Source: Sialis fuliginosa (lineage: Eukaryota > Arthropoda > Insecta > Megaloptera > Sialidae). Taken from it: a stretch of 64,000 bases of DNA. Numbering within the stretch: position 1 is the stretch's first letter; each line of letters opens with the position of its first letter. The notes beneath the pieces are model-generated. The model worked only from the letters and a program-made list of their open reading frames with translations, was not told the DNA's origin and ran no database searches. Location of the stretch: assembly GCA_961205875.1 (NCBI GenBank), contig OY540810.1:18724001-18788000 (forward strand), read 5' to 3'. The position numbers and the translations under genes are program-made. This document shows positions 35,514 to 47,156 of the stretch, one piece after another.

Positions 35514-35610
35514 TATATTTTAGTATTTAATTATTTTTTGACCTTTAATAAAAACCCCTAGAAATGGTATGTTAAATATTATCAAGAATAATGGTCATAT
35601 ATATGAATAC

Positions 35611-35612
<2 letters not shown>

Positions 35613-35680
<68 letters not shown>
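35613..35680. repeat. (AT)n microsatellite, 34 units, at the PLE 5' truncation
   Basis: Runs directly into the truncated reverse transcriptase frame. Read as protein it gives an artefactual YIYIYI stretch. Confidence 0.95.
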
Positions 35681-35681
<1 letters not shown>

Positions 35682-35682
<1 letters not shown>

Positions 35683-36657
35683 TGGAAGACTTACAAGATA
35701 TTATTCTTAATAAAATTCAGTTTAACCTTCCATTTTACAAAAGATATGTTGATGACATACTCACTTGTGTACCATATGATCAAATAGAAAACATTGTTGA
35801 ATTATTTAATACATACCATCCTAAACTTCAATTTTCATCAGAGATAGAAGATAATTATCGATCAATTAATTTCTTAGATATTAAAATCATAGTTAACAAT
35901 AAAGATAATATTGATACCATCTGGTATACAAAAAAAGTATGGTCGAGTAGATATCTTAATTTCAATTCATTTTCCCCCATACAATATAAAAAAAATGTTA
36001 TACACGCAGTCCTTGACAGAGCTTTAAAATTTACACATTCAAAGTACAAATTAAATATCATTGAAAAAGTTTATCGTATCTTTTTAAATAATAATTACCC
36101 CATTAACTTTTTAAATAAAACAATCAACAACAGAATAAAACAATATTATTTAAATAATAATACACATAACTTAAATAATAAAGAACAAATTGACAACCCA
36201 ATAACCTTTTTCTCATTTCCTTATATACCAATACTTTCTGAAAAAATAAAACATTTTTGCAATAATACTAATTTAAAATTAATAAATAAAAACCATAATA
36301 CTACTAAAAAAATGTATTCAAAATTAAAAACTCCAATTGAAAAAGAAAAACGATCAAATACAACATTAAATGTGTAGACTGCAATAAAAATTATGTCGGA
36401 CAAACCAAACAATACCTTCACAATAGATTAAAAGGCCATAAGTATCAAAAATCTGAAAATACCTCATTAAAAAATCATATAAACGAATTTGGACATTCAT
36501 TTGATTATGATAACACCTCTATCCTAGACACCCAATGTTCCTTAAAAAAAGGTTAATTAGTGAAAGCTTACACATAATAATTGACAATAACTGTATTAAC
36601 ACACGTACTAATATTAATCACTTAAAACAGTTTTATCATAATATATTACAAGATTGA
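35682..36657 (+). pseudogene. Penelope-like element: 5'-truncated reverse transcriptase plus GIY-YIG endonuclease (broken)
   Basis: The frame opens at MEDLQ, just before the catalytic motif FYKRYVDDILT (two Asp of YVDD), followed by SINFLDIKI. These belong to the C-terminal half of a reverse transcriptase; the fingers and first catalytic Asp are missing, lost at the (AT)n junction. After 231 codons a stop interrupts, but the next frame continues with NIKCVDCNKNYVGQT and NRLKGHK (about 36365-36440), the GIY-YIG endonuclease text with its conserved Tyr, Gly and Arg. A second frameshift lies in the A-run at 36543-36550. The last frame has RLISESLH and ends at TGA 36655-36657. RT followed by GIY-YIG is the defining architecture of Penelope-like elements. 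Copy not functional. Confidence 0.92.
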
Positions 36658-37302
36658 TGTTTTATTATCATTATTGTTATTCTTTGTTTGAATTGTTTTA
36701 TCAAAAACCTAATATATTATTATTATTATTTTTAATTTTTTTTTTCATGTTGATTTATACTATATAACATTTAGATATTTTAAATTAAATATATTTCTTA
36801 AATTATAAATCTAACACAAACATAAATTTCTCTTTTACCATAATATATATTACCACCAATTTATTAAAAATTAATTTTTTATCCCTATCATAAAATTTTT
36901 TAAATAATAAAACAAATATTTCTTAAAAATATCAAGTTTGTTTTTCAAAATTGTTTTATTTTGACATAAAATATTTTAACAGATTTTATATGAATTTACA
37001 TAATTTTAATCTCAATATTTTTATTAAAATATTATTTGCTGTACAATTAAAAAAAAAAAAATTGTAAGTTTGTTTTTATATTTATTAATTTTATTAATAT
37101 TTTAACATAGATTATTTATATTATATTTTCTTTTATTATTAACTTTGTAGATCTATTAATATTGTATATTTTACATATAATGCACTGATGATGGAATGAT
37201 ATAGATTCCGAAAAAATTTAAATAAAAGCGCTACATTTTATGCATACATAAAAATAACAGCAATTATTTTTTGACCTATATCCCAATTTTTAAGTGTTAT
37301 AT
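36658..37302 (+). mobile_element. 3' non-coding tail of the Penelope-like element
   Basis: Very AT-rich, then a hammerhead ribozyme at 37180-37245 and a terminal stretch with tttttgacctatatccc near 37269-37284, matching the outer edge of the palindrome arms. It stops at another short TA run (37303-37318). All three units at this locus therefore end at TA microsatellite. Confidence 0.75.
37180..37245 (+). ncRNA. Hammerhead ribozyme in the PLE tail (best-formed copy)
   Basis: Helix I ATGCA (37180-37184) with TGCAT (37241-37245), five perfect pairs. Core CTGATGA 37185-37191, extra T, helix II GGAAT/ATTCC (37193-37197, 37205-37209) with a 7-nt loop, GAAA 37210-37213, helix III AAAAT/ATTTT (37213-37217, 37235-37239), predicted cleavage between A37240 and T37241. 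All three helices are formed around an intact core. Hammerheads are an established feature of PLE terminal repeats. One base more than the textbook core lies between CTGATGA and helix II. Confidence 0.8.
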
Positions 37303-37318
37303 TATATATATATATATA

Positions 37319-38509
37319 ATAATTATATTAAAGAAATGTCATTATTTCACAAAGACTTGTGGCAAGTTTGCAGAAATACAAGAACTACTAACTCTGTTGT
37401 GACTTGTGTCTCTATAACAGTTCATATTTAAATTGTCTTTACATAATTACTTATAGAAACTATGTAACCATTTTTGTTAAATTGTACACACATTCTTATG
37501 TACCAACAATATTTGTGCGGGTATATGGTATTTTGTTAGCATGTCGTCGGCTGTCCAACGCACACCCATCGACACACCCACCCACGCCTGGCTTGACGTG
37601 CGCGACATGCTTCACGTAACACCGTACCCATGTTTTGCACCTAGTGTTTAATTATGTAATAGTGTCCCCACTGTATATTTATCTTTGTGTTTTCCACACA
37701 GAAAATCATGAATCAACAGTCAGATTCTTTCTGGAGTTTATATTTATGTTTAGATTATTTGTTTTTGTTACTAATTATTATTCAGTGATATTTGAACAAA
37801 TTGTATACCTACGTTATTCGTTAAGACATTAATTTTTACTTGAATAGTTAACTCCGAAGGTTTTTTTGCTCCACAACGTCTGGTAATAATTTTTAATACT
37901 TTTCGTTTATGATAATAAATTGTACTACATTTTGCCTTATAAACATGGCCCCCACATCTTATCGAGACTCCCCTGGCTAGAATTTTCGGTGGGTTCCTTC
38001 CAGGTAAAAAAACTTCCATGCTTACAAATGCATTTTTATGTTTCACTTTCTGATTTATTTTGCGGAGATAATGTGACATTCATTTGTTCTATTTGTGTAT
38101 AGTATATAGTCCAGTGGTTATCAATATTTTTTACCGTGAATATTTCACATCTTGTCAGCGGGGCCATTTGTCAAGTAGCAACCTTTATCACAAAATATCA
38201 CAAAAAATAATAAGAACACTTTGTGCAAACAAAATATATTTTCTCATCAAATTTTCGTATAAAAATACATTTTACTGCAAATTAAAAAATTAACAGAAAA
38301 ATAATAATGTAAATGAACAGCAACGCTATACAAATAAAAAAATATAATAATACTTATAAAAAAATATAACAACACAATAAAATAAATAATTCGGGCAAGA
38401 CATACACGAGTGTATGCCATAAGGTTTCCGAAGTACGTACTACGTGAAATGTTTGGAACCACTTACAGGTGCATTTTTAAGTTAAAGTTAAAATATAAAA
38501 AAGTGTCAA
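37319..38509. other. Mixed stretch without a recognisable gene
   Basis: 37540-37620 is GC-richer (cacacccatcgacacaccc). A 102-codon minus-strand frame (37771-38079) has no recognisable domain. No repeat termini identified. Confidence 0.35.
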
Positions 38510-39440
38510 GATCTACTAATTGAGATCTATATTTTGACATACCACACGCCTAGATATCAAAATAAAAAATTCTATGACGCCCCTCCCTATAATTCCAAAA
38601 TTTAAAATTATATTGTTGACTTTAGTATTTGTCGTTGGTAGTCCCACCAAAACCTCGTTACCAAATTTTTTTCAGATTTTTTGAGCCAGTAGTTACAGAG
38701 TTAGAGGGGAGTAGACAAAATAAAACACTGCTTTTAGCCCCCTACAGGCGCCATTTTTGAGTTAGAAAAAAAAATAAAAAATATGGCCATGTTCTACGAA
38801 TTGAGATGTACATTTTGACATACCACATGCCTAGATATGAAAATAAAAATTTTAAATTCTCTTACACTCCTCCCTATTATTCCAAAATTTAAAATTATAT
38901 TGTTGACTTTAGTATTTGTCTTTGGTAGTCCCAACAAAACGTCGTTACCAATTTTTTTTCAGATTTTTGAGCCGGTAGTTACAGAGTTAGAGGGGAGGGG
39001 GTAGAATAAAATATTGCTTTTAGCCCCCTACAGGCGCCATTTTTGAGTTAGAAAAAAATAAAAATATGGTCAAATTCTACTAATTCAGATGTACATTATG
39101 ACATGCCACATGTCTTCGTATACAATTTTTTTATTTTTTTGGATTTGCTTTAAAGCCCCCTACAGGCACCATTTTTGATTTAGAAAAAAAATAGAAAAAG
39201 GGTCAAATTTCGCTTGTTTGGTTATACATTTTAACGTGCCACATGACTTGGTATAAAAAAAATTTTTATTGCCCCCCTGAAAAATTATTTATTCAATAAA
39301 TTTGTACATATTTTACTAGAGGGTGTCATTTTACATCTTACGAGCTATTTAGCTTTGAGTGAAAAGGATGGACGGACGGACGGACGGACGGACGACAAAG
39401 TGAGATTAATAGGGTTTCTTCGGAACCCTAAAAACATGTA
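38510..39440 (+). repeat. Family D tandem array (about 280-bp units) ending in a (GGAC)n tract
   Basis: Two full units start at about 38524 and 38804 and a shortened third at about 39088. Each has ttgacataccaca, ttccaaaatttaaaattata, ggtagtcc-acaaa, cagattttt-gagcc and gccccctacaggcgcc. After the array come atggacggacggacggacgg (39367-39396) and gggtttcttcggaacccta, an end common to insect repeats. A second array of the same unit sits inside the foldback at 22386-23203. Confidence 0.8.
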
Positions 39441-39854
39441 ATAATCAGATTAATGACGTCCTTGGTGCTGTTTTTGTTTGCTCAAAATCTCTTACAATTT
39501 TTATCGTTTGGGGATTTATCTTTGTTAATTAACACTTAACTTTACTATTTTCGTTTCTGAAAAACACTTCACTCAATTATTATATTTAAAGTTTACCTAT
39601 TCAATAAAAAAAAATTCTAGTAAGGTAATCTAAAAAATTTTCGTGGGTCATTAAGTGACCCTCAGATCATATCCCACTGGTAAAGTTCATTGTATCTGCC
39701 CTGCACTCTATTTTTAAAATATATCAAATATTTATTAAAACTAGCACTTATATATCGGCAAAGAGGGAAATATGAAAAATCACATAAAATTATAATTATT
39801 TATAATCAAATAATGTCGTAAACGAAAAATTTTTTAAAAATTTTCTGCTTGGAA
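39441..39854. other. AT-rich stretch, no feature seen
   Basis: Nothing recognised. Confidence 0.4.
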
Positions 39855-40760
39855 ATATTATGGTGGTTCTTATATGGAGTTATGACGAATTTTTACCCCC
39901 CCCCCCCCCAAATCAGCTTCAAATAATTCAAAAAGAATGTGGAAAAAATTTCAGCCCTCTAACTTAAAAAATGGCCATTACCAGAAGGGGGTGATTTTCA
40001 CATTTAAAATACACGTGTTTTTTCGATTTGAGTGCCTTAAACTTTCTAAAAATCTAGAATACTCATGAAAGCATCCCATATTCCATATCTTGATGGATAA
40101 AGTAAACTTCTGATTGATTCAATGTTATTTGCTAAATGGGTCATAGGGTCATTCCATCAAGAAAATAAAAATAAAATTTTTGTATAATTTCTGGATAATT
40201 TTGTCAGAAAAACGTTAGAAAATAAAAACATTGATCTTGAAATAAATAAAAAATTGATTCTAAAATCAAAAAAGATCATTCCATATCAATTTCTAACTGG
40301 CGCGACCAATTTTTTTTTCAATTTTAATTTTAGAACCAATTTTTTTAATTTCAAGATCAATATTTTCATTGCCAAACGTTTTTTTGACAAAATTATCCAG
40401 AAATTATACAAAAATTATTTTTTTAATTTTCTCTTGATGAAATGACCCAATGACCCCGTCAACGTTGAATCAGAAGTTTACTTTATCCATCAAGATATGG
40501 AATATAAGTATCTGGGATGCTTTCATGAGTATTCTAGATTTTTAGAAAGAGTGTAAGGCACTCTAGTATGCAGGTCTTTGAAAAGTCGAAAAAACATGTG
40601 TATTTTAAATGGGAAAATCACCCCCCTATGGTAATGGCCATTTTTAAGATAGAGGGCTGAAACATTTTCCACATTCTTTTTGAATTATTTGGAACTGATT
40701 TGGGGGGCGGCCCGGTCAAAATTCGTCCTAACCCCATATAAGAAGCACCCTAGGTAATAT
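39855..40760. mobile_element. Large foldback element, about 900 bp
   Basis: Arms of about 430 bp meet near 40300. Matching pieces are tggttcttatatgg at the edges, agaatgtggaaaa, aatggccat, actcatgaaagcatccca and ttatccagaaattataca-type text. A run of 14 C at 39897-39910 in the left arm faces a ggggggcgg tract at the same place in the right arm. The arms are diverged by several percent or more. No transposase. Confidence 0.8.
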
Positions 40761-43700
40761 ATTCATAAATAATAAAAATAATCATATTTGGGATTTTTAA
40801 ATTAGGATAACTCAAAAACCTTCGAAATTACCTATTTAGATCTTTATAGGGAAGAGCAAAAATATGTTCCCATTTCCAAATAGGGTCTAGCTGGAGAAAT
40901 AGCTCGTGGATCTGATATACATATATGTCATATATAGAGGTACTTTAATTTCGAGCAAAATGTTGCATATATAATTATAAATATGTATATTATTTATGTT
41001 GGGATTAAAAAAATTAACTGGAACAAAATAAATAGTTTCAGTAATAATATATTATATTATATTATATATAATATTGAATATATTTTTGAAATATTAAAAA
41101 TATTGAATGTATAAGTACCTACCTAATAAGTATATGTAGGTATGTATTTCTGCAGCATTAATGGATGAAATTCTATTATAAATATCAAATATTGATACAA
41201 AAAATATTTCCATCTGCTAAATAAACGTTCTTAAACAGAAATATATTATAGTATTACATTTTCTGTATAAATTGCCCATCCCTAATAAAACGACAATTGC
41301 ATTCAATGCGTGCGTGTAATTCATAAAAATTTGTTGTAATTGATTCGAATAATTTTATCATTACAATTTGTAAATGTGCCCAATGAGTGCAATAACTTGC
41401 AATAATGTTATTGCATGTTATTCTAACAACTTCCTTTATTGCATTTATTTACACAAAAATGTAATGGTGCATATGTATTACATGTAATTAATAAAAACAA
41501 AAACAAATGCATATTAATATGCTTTGTTTTCATTACACAAAAATATTATTTATTTAAGAAAAGAATTCTTTTTAAAAGAAATACCTTTAGATTGCTACTA
41601 AACATTATTTTATAGTTTTCTTTATATAACTATTATTATATCAGTACGCCAATGCTTTCAAAATATTTCAAATTTTACTTATTCTGTTCTACACATAAAA
41701 TATACATTAAAATATATAATCTGAAATTAATCTATAGTTCTTATCAATAATCAATCTATTAATTCAAAATTTATCATTATAAAAATATTAGAAATTAATT
41801 TACCTATAATCATAAGATATATATTATAATCACAGTATATATTTCACTTAAATTTTCAATCTACCTAAAAATTAATTAATTTTTAGTTGCTCATTAACAT
41901 TTCTAATTAATTCTATCTGAAAATGGATGTATTCAATTTGTTAATGTTTGTCTAGATAACCAACAATAGATTCAGCCGTGTTGTAACCATATAAAACGCG
42001 ATACTTTTGTTTACTTTCATAATTCATACGTATAGGTATATTTCAAAATTAATGGGAATTTACAAACAATCATATGGCTTACTCTACCTTTTTATTATAC
42101 CTAATTGTATGTGGGTAGAGGATAAAAATCACCTATAAAATATATTTCTTCTACATATTTGAAGCTATAGATTTCTGATTCATTTTGTAACTGTTAGTTG
42201 CATATTACAAAATATGTTTTTAATAATTACATGTCAGACATTATAAGAGCTTAAAATGATAACTTTGCTTGATTATATTAGAGCCAGAGATTTTAATCTG
42301 AATTTTATTTATGGTTCATGTTTGATTTGAGTTCAATATTTAAATTTCGATTCAGTTTATGATTCGGGTTCAACCAATTATTTGGGATTAAGAACCAGAT
42401 TTTTTTGGATTAGGGTTGAAAAAAATTCCAAGATATTTATATTTTATTTACATAATAGAAATTTCGATAGTTTTTTGAAAAAAATTCATATACTTAGGTA
42501 TAAATAATTATGATATTATGAAAACCACTATTACAAATAAATAATATTATTGTCAACAAAATAGTTCAATATGAGACCTATATTGGATTAATGCATTCTC
42601 AAATTTATATTATAAAAGTCAGAGGAAAATTATAAATAATTTTTGAACCTGTAAATGATGCAATATATCAGCAATTGTTAATTGTACAAATTACAATATT
42701 TGCATCAATTTTTGCTGTGCACTAACCCTAAATATACATAAAATAATATATAAATGAAAGATCATCTATTTAAAACATAAATAGTAAGATTCCACTACTA
42801 ATTTAAACTTGATTTCCATAAAACTTCAAAGAAGAAAAACGATAGATATATTTAAAAATAATTTCTTAAACCTATTAATAAAAAAAATTTTGGTTCGATT
42901 TCAGGTTTGCTAATAATACGTTTTTCGGGTTTCGTTTCGAATTATTAATCAAAATATTGCATGTATAAAATAGATTTTTAATTGTCGTTTATCTTGTCAT
43001 TATTACCATATACGGTATCTAATAAAATAAAAGTAGGTCTTTTGTTAAAATATTTAATGGAAGCGTGTTACATTTTTTAGAATTTGATATAACTTATTAA
43101 AATTTTACATGGGTTCTTAATGTTATAAAATAATGTTGACAACATCTTAATACGTTCTTAATTTTCTACAACAGGATGTTGCGTAAACGTAACAATTATT
43201 AAATTAAACTAACTACATTTTAGTTGTAACCGAATGATAATTTAATTATTTTATGTGGAGTTGTTAAAATCGAAACAAATTTATTAGTTTATTACTAAAT
43301 TATATAATTAAAAAATGCACGCCGGCATTTACCTTTCAAAAATTATGAGTAATTTTATACAAAATTTAAACTTAATACCGTGTAACTTTATTAAAGAGAA
43401 TAATGAAGAAACAAAAGCTATGAAGTCATTAACTATTTATAGTTACATACTATAATTAATATAATTCTTATATCAAAACTACATTTCAGGTATCTACCTT
43501 GTGCAGACCGGTTTCATTATGTTAAGTTTACAAGATTTTATTTAATATTCATACAAATTTAGTATTTTTACATAGAAATTTCGTGTTCAAATATTATTTA
43601 TAAATGATGTATGTGCATTGTGCATATACTCCAAAACGATATGCAACATAAAATTAAATACTTTTGTTTTATATTATTTTCTAATGTAGACAATATTTTA

Positions 43701-43828
43701 ATATGAAGAAATTAGATCGTATATGTACCTATACTATGGGACAATTCACGTCAACATAGCCGAACGTATCTCTTGGATTTCGGCACTAAAATTGTATACT
43801 GATAATTTGAATTAAATTGAATTTGTCT
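40761..43828. other. 3-kb AT-rich stretch without genes
   Basis: Very AT-rich. 41390-41430 has a small hairpin-like gcaataacttgcaataatg repeat. 42280-42420 and 42890-42950 contain decayed ggttcg/gattcgggttc words like those in the hAT-type element at 63474-63816, perhaps an old relative. No frames recognised. Confidence 0.4.
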
Positions 43829-43909
43829 CTAAAGGCCACCATCTAATTTGACATCCAATCTGCAGGGGCGATTTGCAGGATCCCTGCAGATTGAATGTCA
43901 AATTGGGTG
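43829..43909. repeat. Compact inverted repeat, 81 bp
   Basis: aaggccaccatctaatttg and its near complement at the right edge, continuing to ccaatctgcaggg. The arms are about 37 bp around a short centre. Probably a small MITE or snap-back. Confidence 0.7.
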
Positions 43910-43939
43910 GCCTTAGGCAGCATGTGAATCTGCCTGGCT

Positions 43940-44105
43940 TTTTGCCCAATCAGGATCTTAGATTTTCATAAAATATTATTAGCCACGATACTGCTCAGAA
44001 AAATGATCTAACTATTGGTGAAAACCGCATTGAAATCGGTTCAGTAATTCCCGAGTCCATAAGTTACACACAAACGAACATTCATTTATATGTATATATA
44101 TAGAT
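43940..44105 (+). repeat. Family E dispersed repeat
   Basis: Matches 47795-47960 in inverted orientation: agccacgatactg, ggtgaaaaccgcattgaaatc, ggttcagtaa and cccgagtc. Endpoints are uncertain. Confidence 0.6.
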
Positions 44106-44441
44106 ATGTTAAATGTTTAATGGATGTATTTGATTTCAGTAAATTCCATTGGGGTATATTATACAGCCGCTCCACACATCAACTACTATGATATGGCCCT
44201 AGAGCGGGGCGAGCGGAGCGGTGGCGCCCTGGGCATTGGATCTTTGGGCGCGCCTTTTTTTTCGAAATTATGTTTTGTTTTCAAATGTTATTGGATCTAG
44301 TCACATTATTACCCAAAGTTTTGTTTATCTTCTTTTTCCGAAGTTCACATAATATGCGTATCAGGCTAGTACGAACAGAGATAGCAAAATGACAAAATCT
44401 CTCGACAAAATGTGTGGGATTAAGTATCTTCTGTGGCAATC

Positions 44442-44472
<31 letters not shown>

Positions 44473-45191
44473 AAAGTGTGCAAATTGTACATATGATATA
44501 TAAGATTTTAACGTTTTGCGCTTTATCTGGGATCCTATCGCGAAATCCATCAAAACTGTAGGTACTTTTTGTTCTCGATAAAATTACAAAGAATAATTAA
44601 TTTATCAACTTTGTAAATCTTTTACTAGAGGACCATTTTACATGTTCAGTGTTTATATAAATTCTTATGGGGTTTTCTCAATTAGGCGGTCATTGAGACA
44701 AACCGTTCATTTTTGTTAAGTACCCTCACGGGGCTTCCAGGAAATTTGGCATGCCTAAAGAGGATCTAAGCAAAAATGTCTAGTCGGGTTGTGTTAGAAC
44801 TAGAAAATGTAATTTTTAAAAATTTTATTTATGTTTATTAGGCTTTATAAAATTCTTTATTTGTTTAAAAAATAAATATTAGTACATCTGTTCTCCATCT
44901 TATTTTCATTTGAATAGAACTTAAAACGAAAGCTGCAATTATATATCAAATAAATGATGAAGAAACCGAATCTTAAAGAGATGTTGGCAAATGTACTCTC
45001 CTTTCTAACTTCTCATGGATTGTGAATGGCCCATGACTAGATTGTGTCGCACGAAAAATGACTGATTGTTTTACTATAAAAGAATTTTAAACTATTGCGA
45101 AAATGACAATACGTTTATTTGAATATTCAAATGTAATGAGCATTCATTATGAAGTATTAGTTAATTGCTGTCATCTGACAGAAATTGTATA
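44106..45191. other. Stretch with a GC-rich spot and a (GA)n tract, no gene
   Basis: 44193-44258 is GC-rich (gagcggggcgagcggagcgg). 44440-44472 is gtgtgtgt followed by gagagaga. No frames recognised. Confidence 0.4.
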
Positions 45192-45391
45192 CAGTAATAC
45201 CTCCATTTACGGATTTATTTTTATGCGGTTAAAAAAGTTTGGAAAAACGGTGGAAAGACAAAAACACAAGGTAATGGAGTAATAGAAATTACTTTATTAC
45301 GATGTGTTTTTAATTTCTATTGCTCCATTTACGTGTTTTTTTTGGGGTTGTTTTCATGGAACCAATTGATCGTGTAAATGGAGGGATACTG
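45192..45391. mobile_element. pogo-like MITE (200 bp) with TA TSD
   Basis: Ends CAGTAATACCTCCATTTAC and GTAAATGGAGGGATACTG, flanked by TA on both sides. The inner part is also inverted (acacaaggtaatggagtaat with its near complement). Similar in design to 12954-13049. Confidence 0.8.
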
Positions 45392-45764
45392 TAAACAAAA
45401 ATAGTCAGTAGTAAATACAGGCTGGTCCGGTTTGGGATACAGATATTTTAAGAGCTGATTCCCTGGGTCATTGTAAGTAAAAAAATATAATAAAAAGGGG
45501 GGTCTATCTTCAACACCCTCTGAGCTACAGGCTGTTTAAAAACTTCCTTCAAAGTAGTACTTAAAAACAAAAATTATCTCATAATTTCCAAAGAAACGTA
45601 ACTAGAGCAACCACAATGAGTCAGTTTCATAAGTAATTAACTAACGTATTTTTCAGGAATAGCGTTATTGCTAGCCGTGTTTCCAGTTCAGTTATTGCTC
45701 ATCAAAGTAAAAAAATATATATATATTTTTTTTAATTTTTTATGAAAATGTCATTTTATTTTAT

Positions 45765-46096
45765 TATGTGGTATTTTTTATCATTATTTTGGTGTGTCAA
45801 AATATTACCTACAAATACACCATACAAAGTTTGAACCTGGGTCTTACAGTTTTCCAGTTATAAATTTATCTAAATAATCTCCAAAGTGACTATTTTGCTA
45901 TCTACCCTATTAAATGAAATAGTCATCATTTTTTTTGTATAACTGTTTCATTTAATAGGGTAGGTAGCAAAATAGTCACTTTGGAGATTATTTAGATAAA
46001 TTTATAACTGGAAAACTGTAAGACCCAGGTGCAAACTTGGTATAGTGAATTTGTAGGTAATATTATGATCAAAATAATGATAAAAAATACCACATA
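45765..46096. mobile_element. Foldback with about 150-bp near-perfect arms
   Basis: Arms run from atgtggtattttttatc to ctaccctattaaatgaaa and back. gacccaggt and gaacctgggtc face each other. The central loop is about 25 bases. A one- or two-base indel and a few mismatches show that it is not an assembly-perfect copy. Confidence 0.85.
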
Positions 46097-46933
46097 TTAT
46101 TGGTACTTTTGAAGATTTTGATTTTTCAAAAAAAAATAGGTCTAATGATATTTGCAAAAAATATATAATAGTTCTGCAGATAAAATGCTTTATATTTAAC
46201 ATATTACAAAATTGTATTGAAAAAGTTATTTAGATTAAGAAATTATAATAACTTTGTAAATGTTTTCTTCCTCGCCATATCGAAGATACGAGAAACATAA
46301 TAGTTTAAAGTATAGATACAAATATATTTTTAACAAAAAAATTTGATTATGTTGTATGGGTGAAATTTGATTTTTAAAACTATACTATTGATTTAAAGCT
46401 TTGTAATTTGATTTGAACAACAATGAATAATTGGGGAAAATGTATTAATGGCAAAATCTTAAAACACAAAAAAACCTAAACAACATTTTTGTTTGATCAA
46501 TATGTATGTATTGATTGATGTATATACATTAATTAAAAATGAATTAATAAGCCTATAATTTGAAATAAACAAAATTGTTCTACGATGGTTTGCACAAAAT
46601 GACACGTCAATAATTTTTTTTTAAATCCAAGTTTTGGCAGTACTTTTTAATATTTTAAATTAAGTAATATTAAATAAGTAATAAATTACGAGTAACTATA
46701 TTTATTTTGGTCGATATTGATCAAGTAGAAGCTTAGATTTTTGTGAAACCGAACCGAAAATAAAAAAAAATTGTGATTTACAGGGAAAAGTCGTGAAAAT
46801 AATACTGCGCAGAAGACGGATTCCACAAACTCAGATATGGTTTTCTCTTGATCCCTAGAACATTTTAAAACCAAAAAATCGCCGTAAGGAGAGATTTTAT
46901 TATTCAATAAAAAATTTCGGTTATAATTCAACT
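46097..46933. other. AT-rich stretch, no recognised gene
   Basis: 46270-46297 holds tcctcgcaatatcgaagatac-like text (actual: tcctcgccatatcgaag), a short orphan fragment of the family A 3' end. The 81-codon minus-strand frame at 46686-46931 is not recognised. Confidence 0.4.
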
Positions 46934-46983
46934 ATACAGGATGATTTACTACTGTTTTACACTAGTTGTAAATCATTCTGTAT
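46934..46983. repeat. 50-bp inverted repeat matching a foldback terminus
   Basis: tacaggatgatttactact and tagttgtaaatcattctgta are inverted. The same words open the 1.28-kb foldback at 10836, so this is a minimal or collapsed relative. Confidence 0.7.
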
Positions 46984-47156
46984 ATAAATATTGGTATAGA
47001 GAACTATACATGACTTCCATATTCTTTCTATCTTTTTAAATACTTTTTAAATATAATATTTTTTTAAATATTTTATTTATATAACCTACTACTATGAATA
47101 TAAATTTCGTAATACATAAAAAACATATATAACGGTTACAGCAGTTATTTCCATTT

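Larger units (their letters stand above)
34775..35579. mobile_element. Giant palindrome 2, Penelope-type terminal unit (arms about 392 bp)
   Basis: 34775-35166 and 35188-35579 are inverted copies around a 21-base spacer. Its sequence is related to palindrome 1 but clearly diverged (shared phrases tttttgatgtaata-gcat, ttcttatag, agcgct), while its two arms match each other almost or fully. So each palindrome appears to have formed or been homogenised separately. Both arms carry a hammerhead. Confidence 0.9.

Noticed and set aside
35569-35787. 72-codon frame with a long YIYIYI run
   Set aside because: Translation of the (AT)n tract in the wrong frame relative to the PLE.
37771-38079. 102-codon minus-strand frame
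   Set aside because: No recognisable domain, no splice or promoter context, overlapping frames on the other strand; treated as chance.
38510-39300. Tandem 280-bp units considered as a gene family or satellite centromere
   Set aside because: Only two to three units and non-coding; a short array of a dispersed repeat.
44281-44553. 90-codon minus-strand frame with SLSLSLSH
   Set aside because: Produced by the (GA)n microsatellite.
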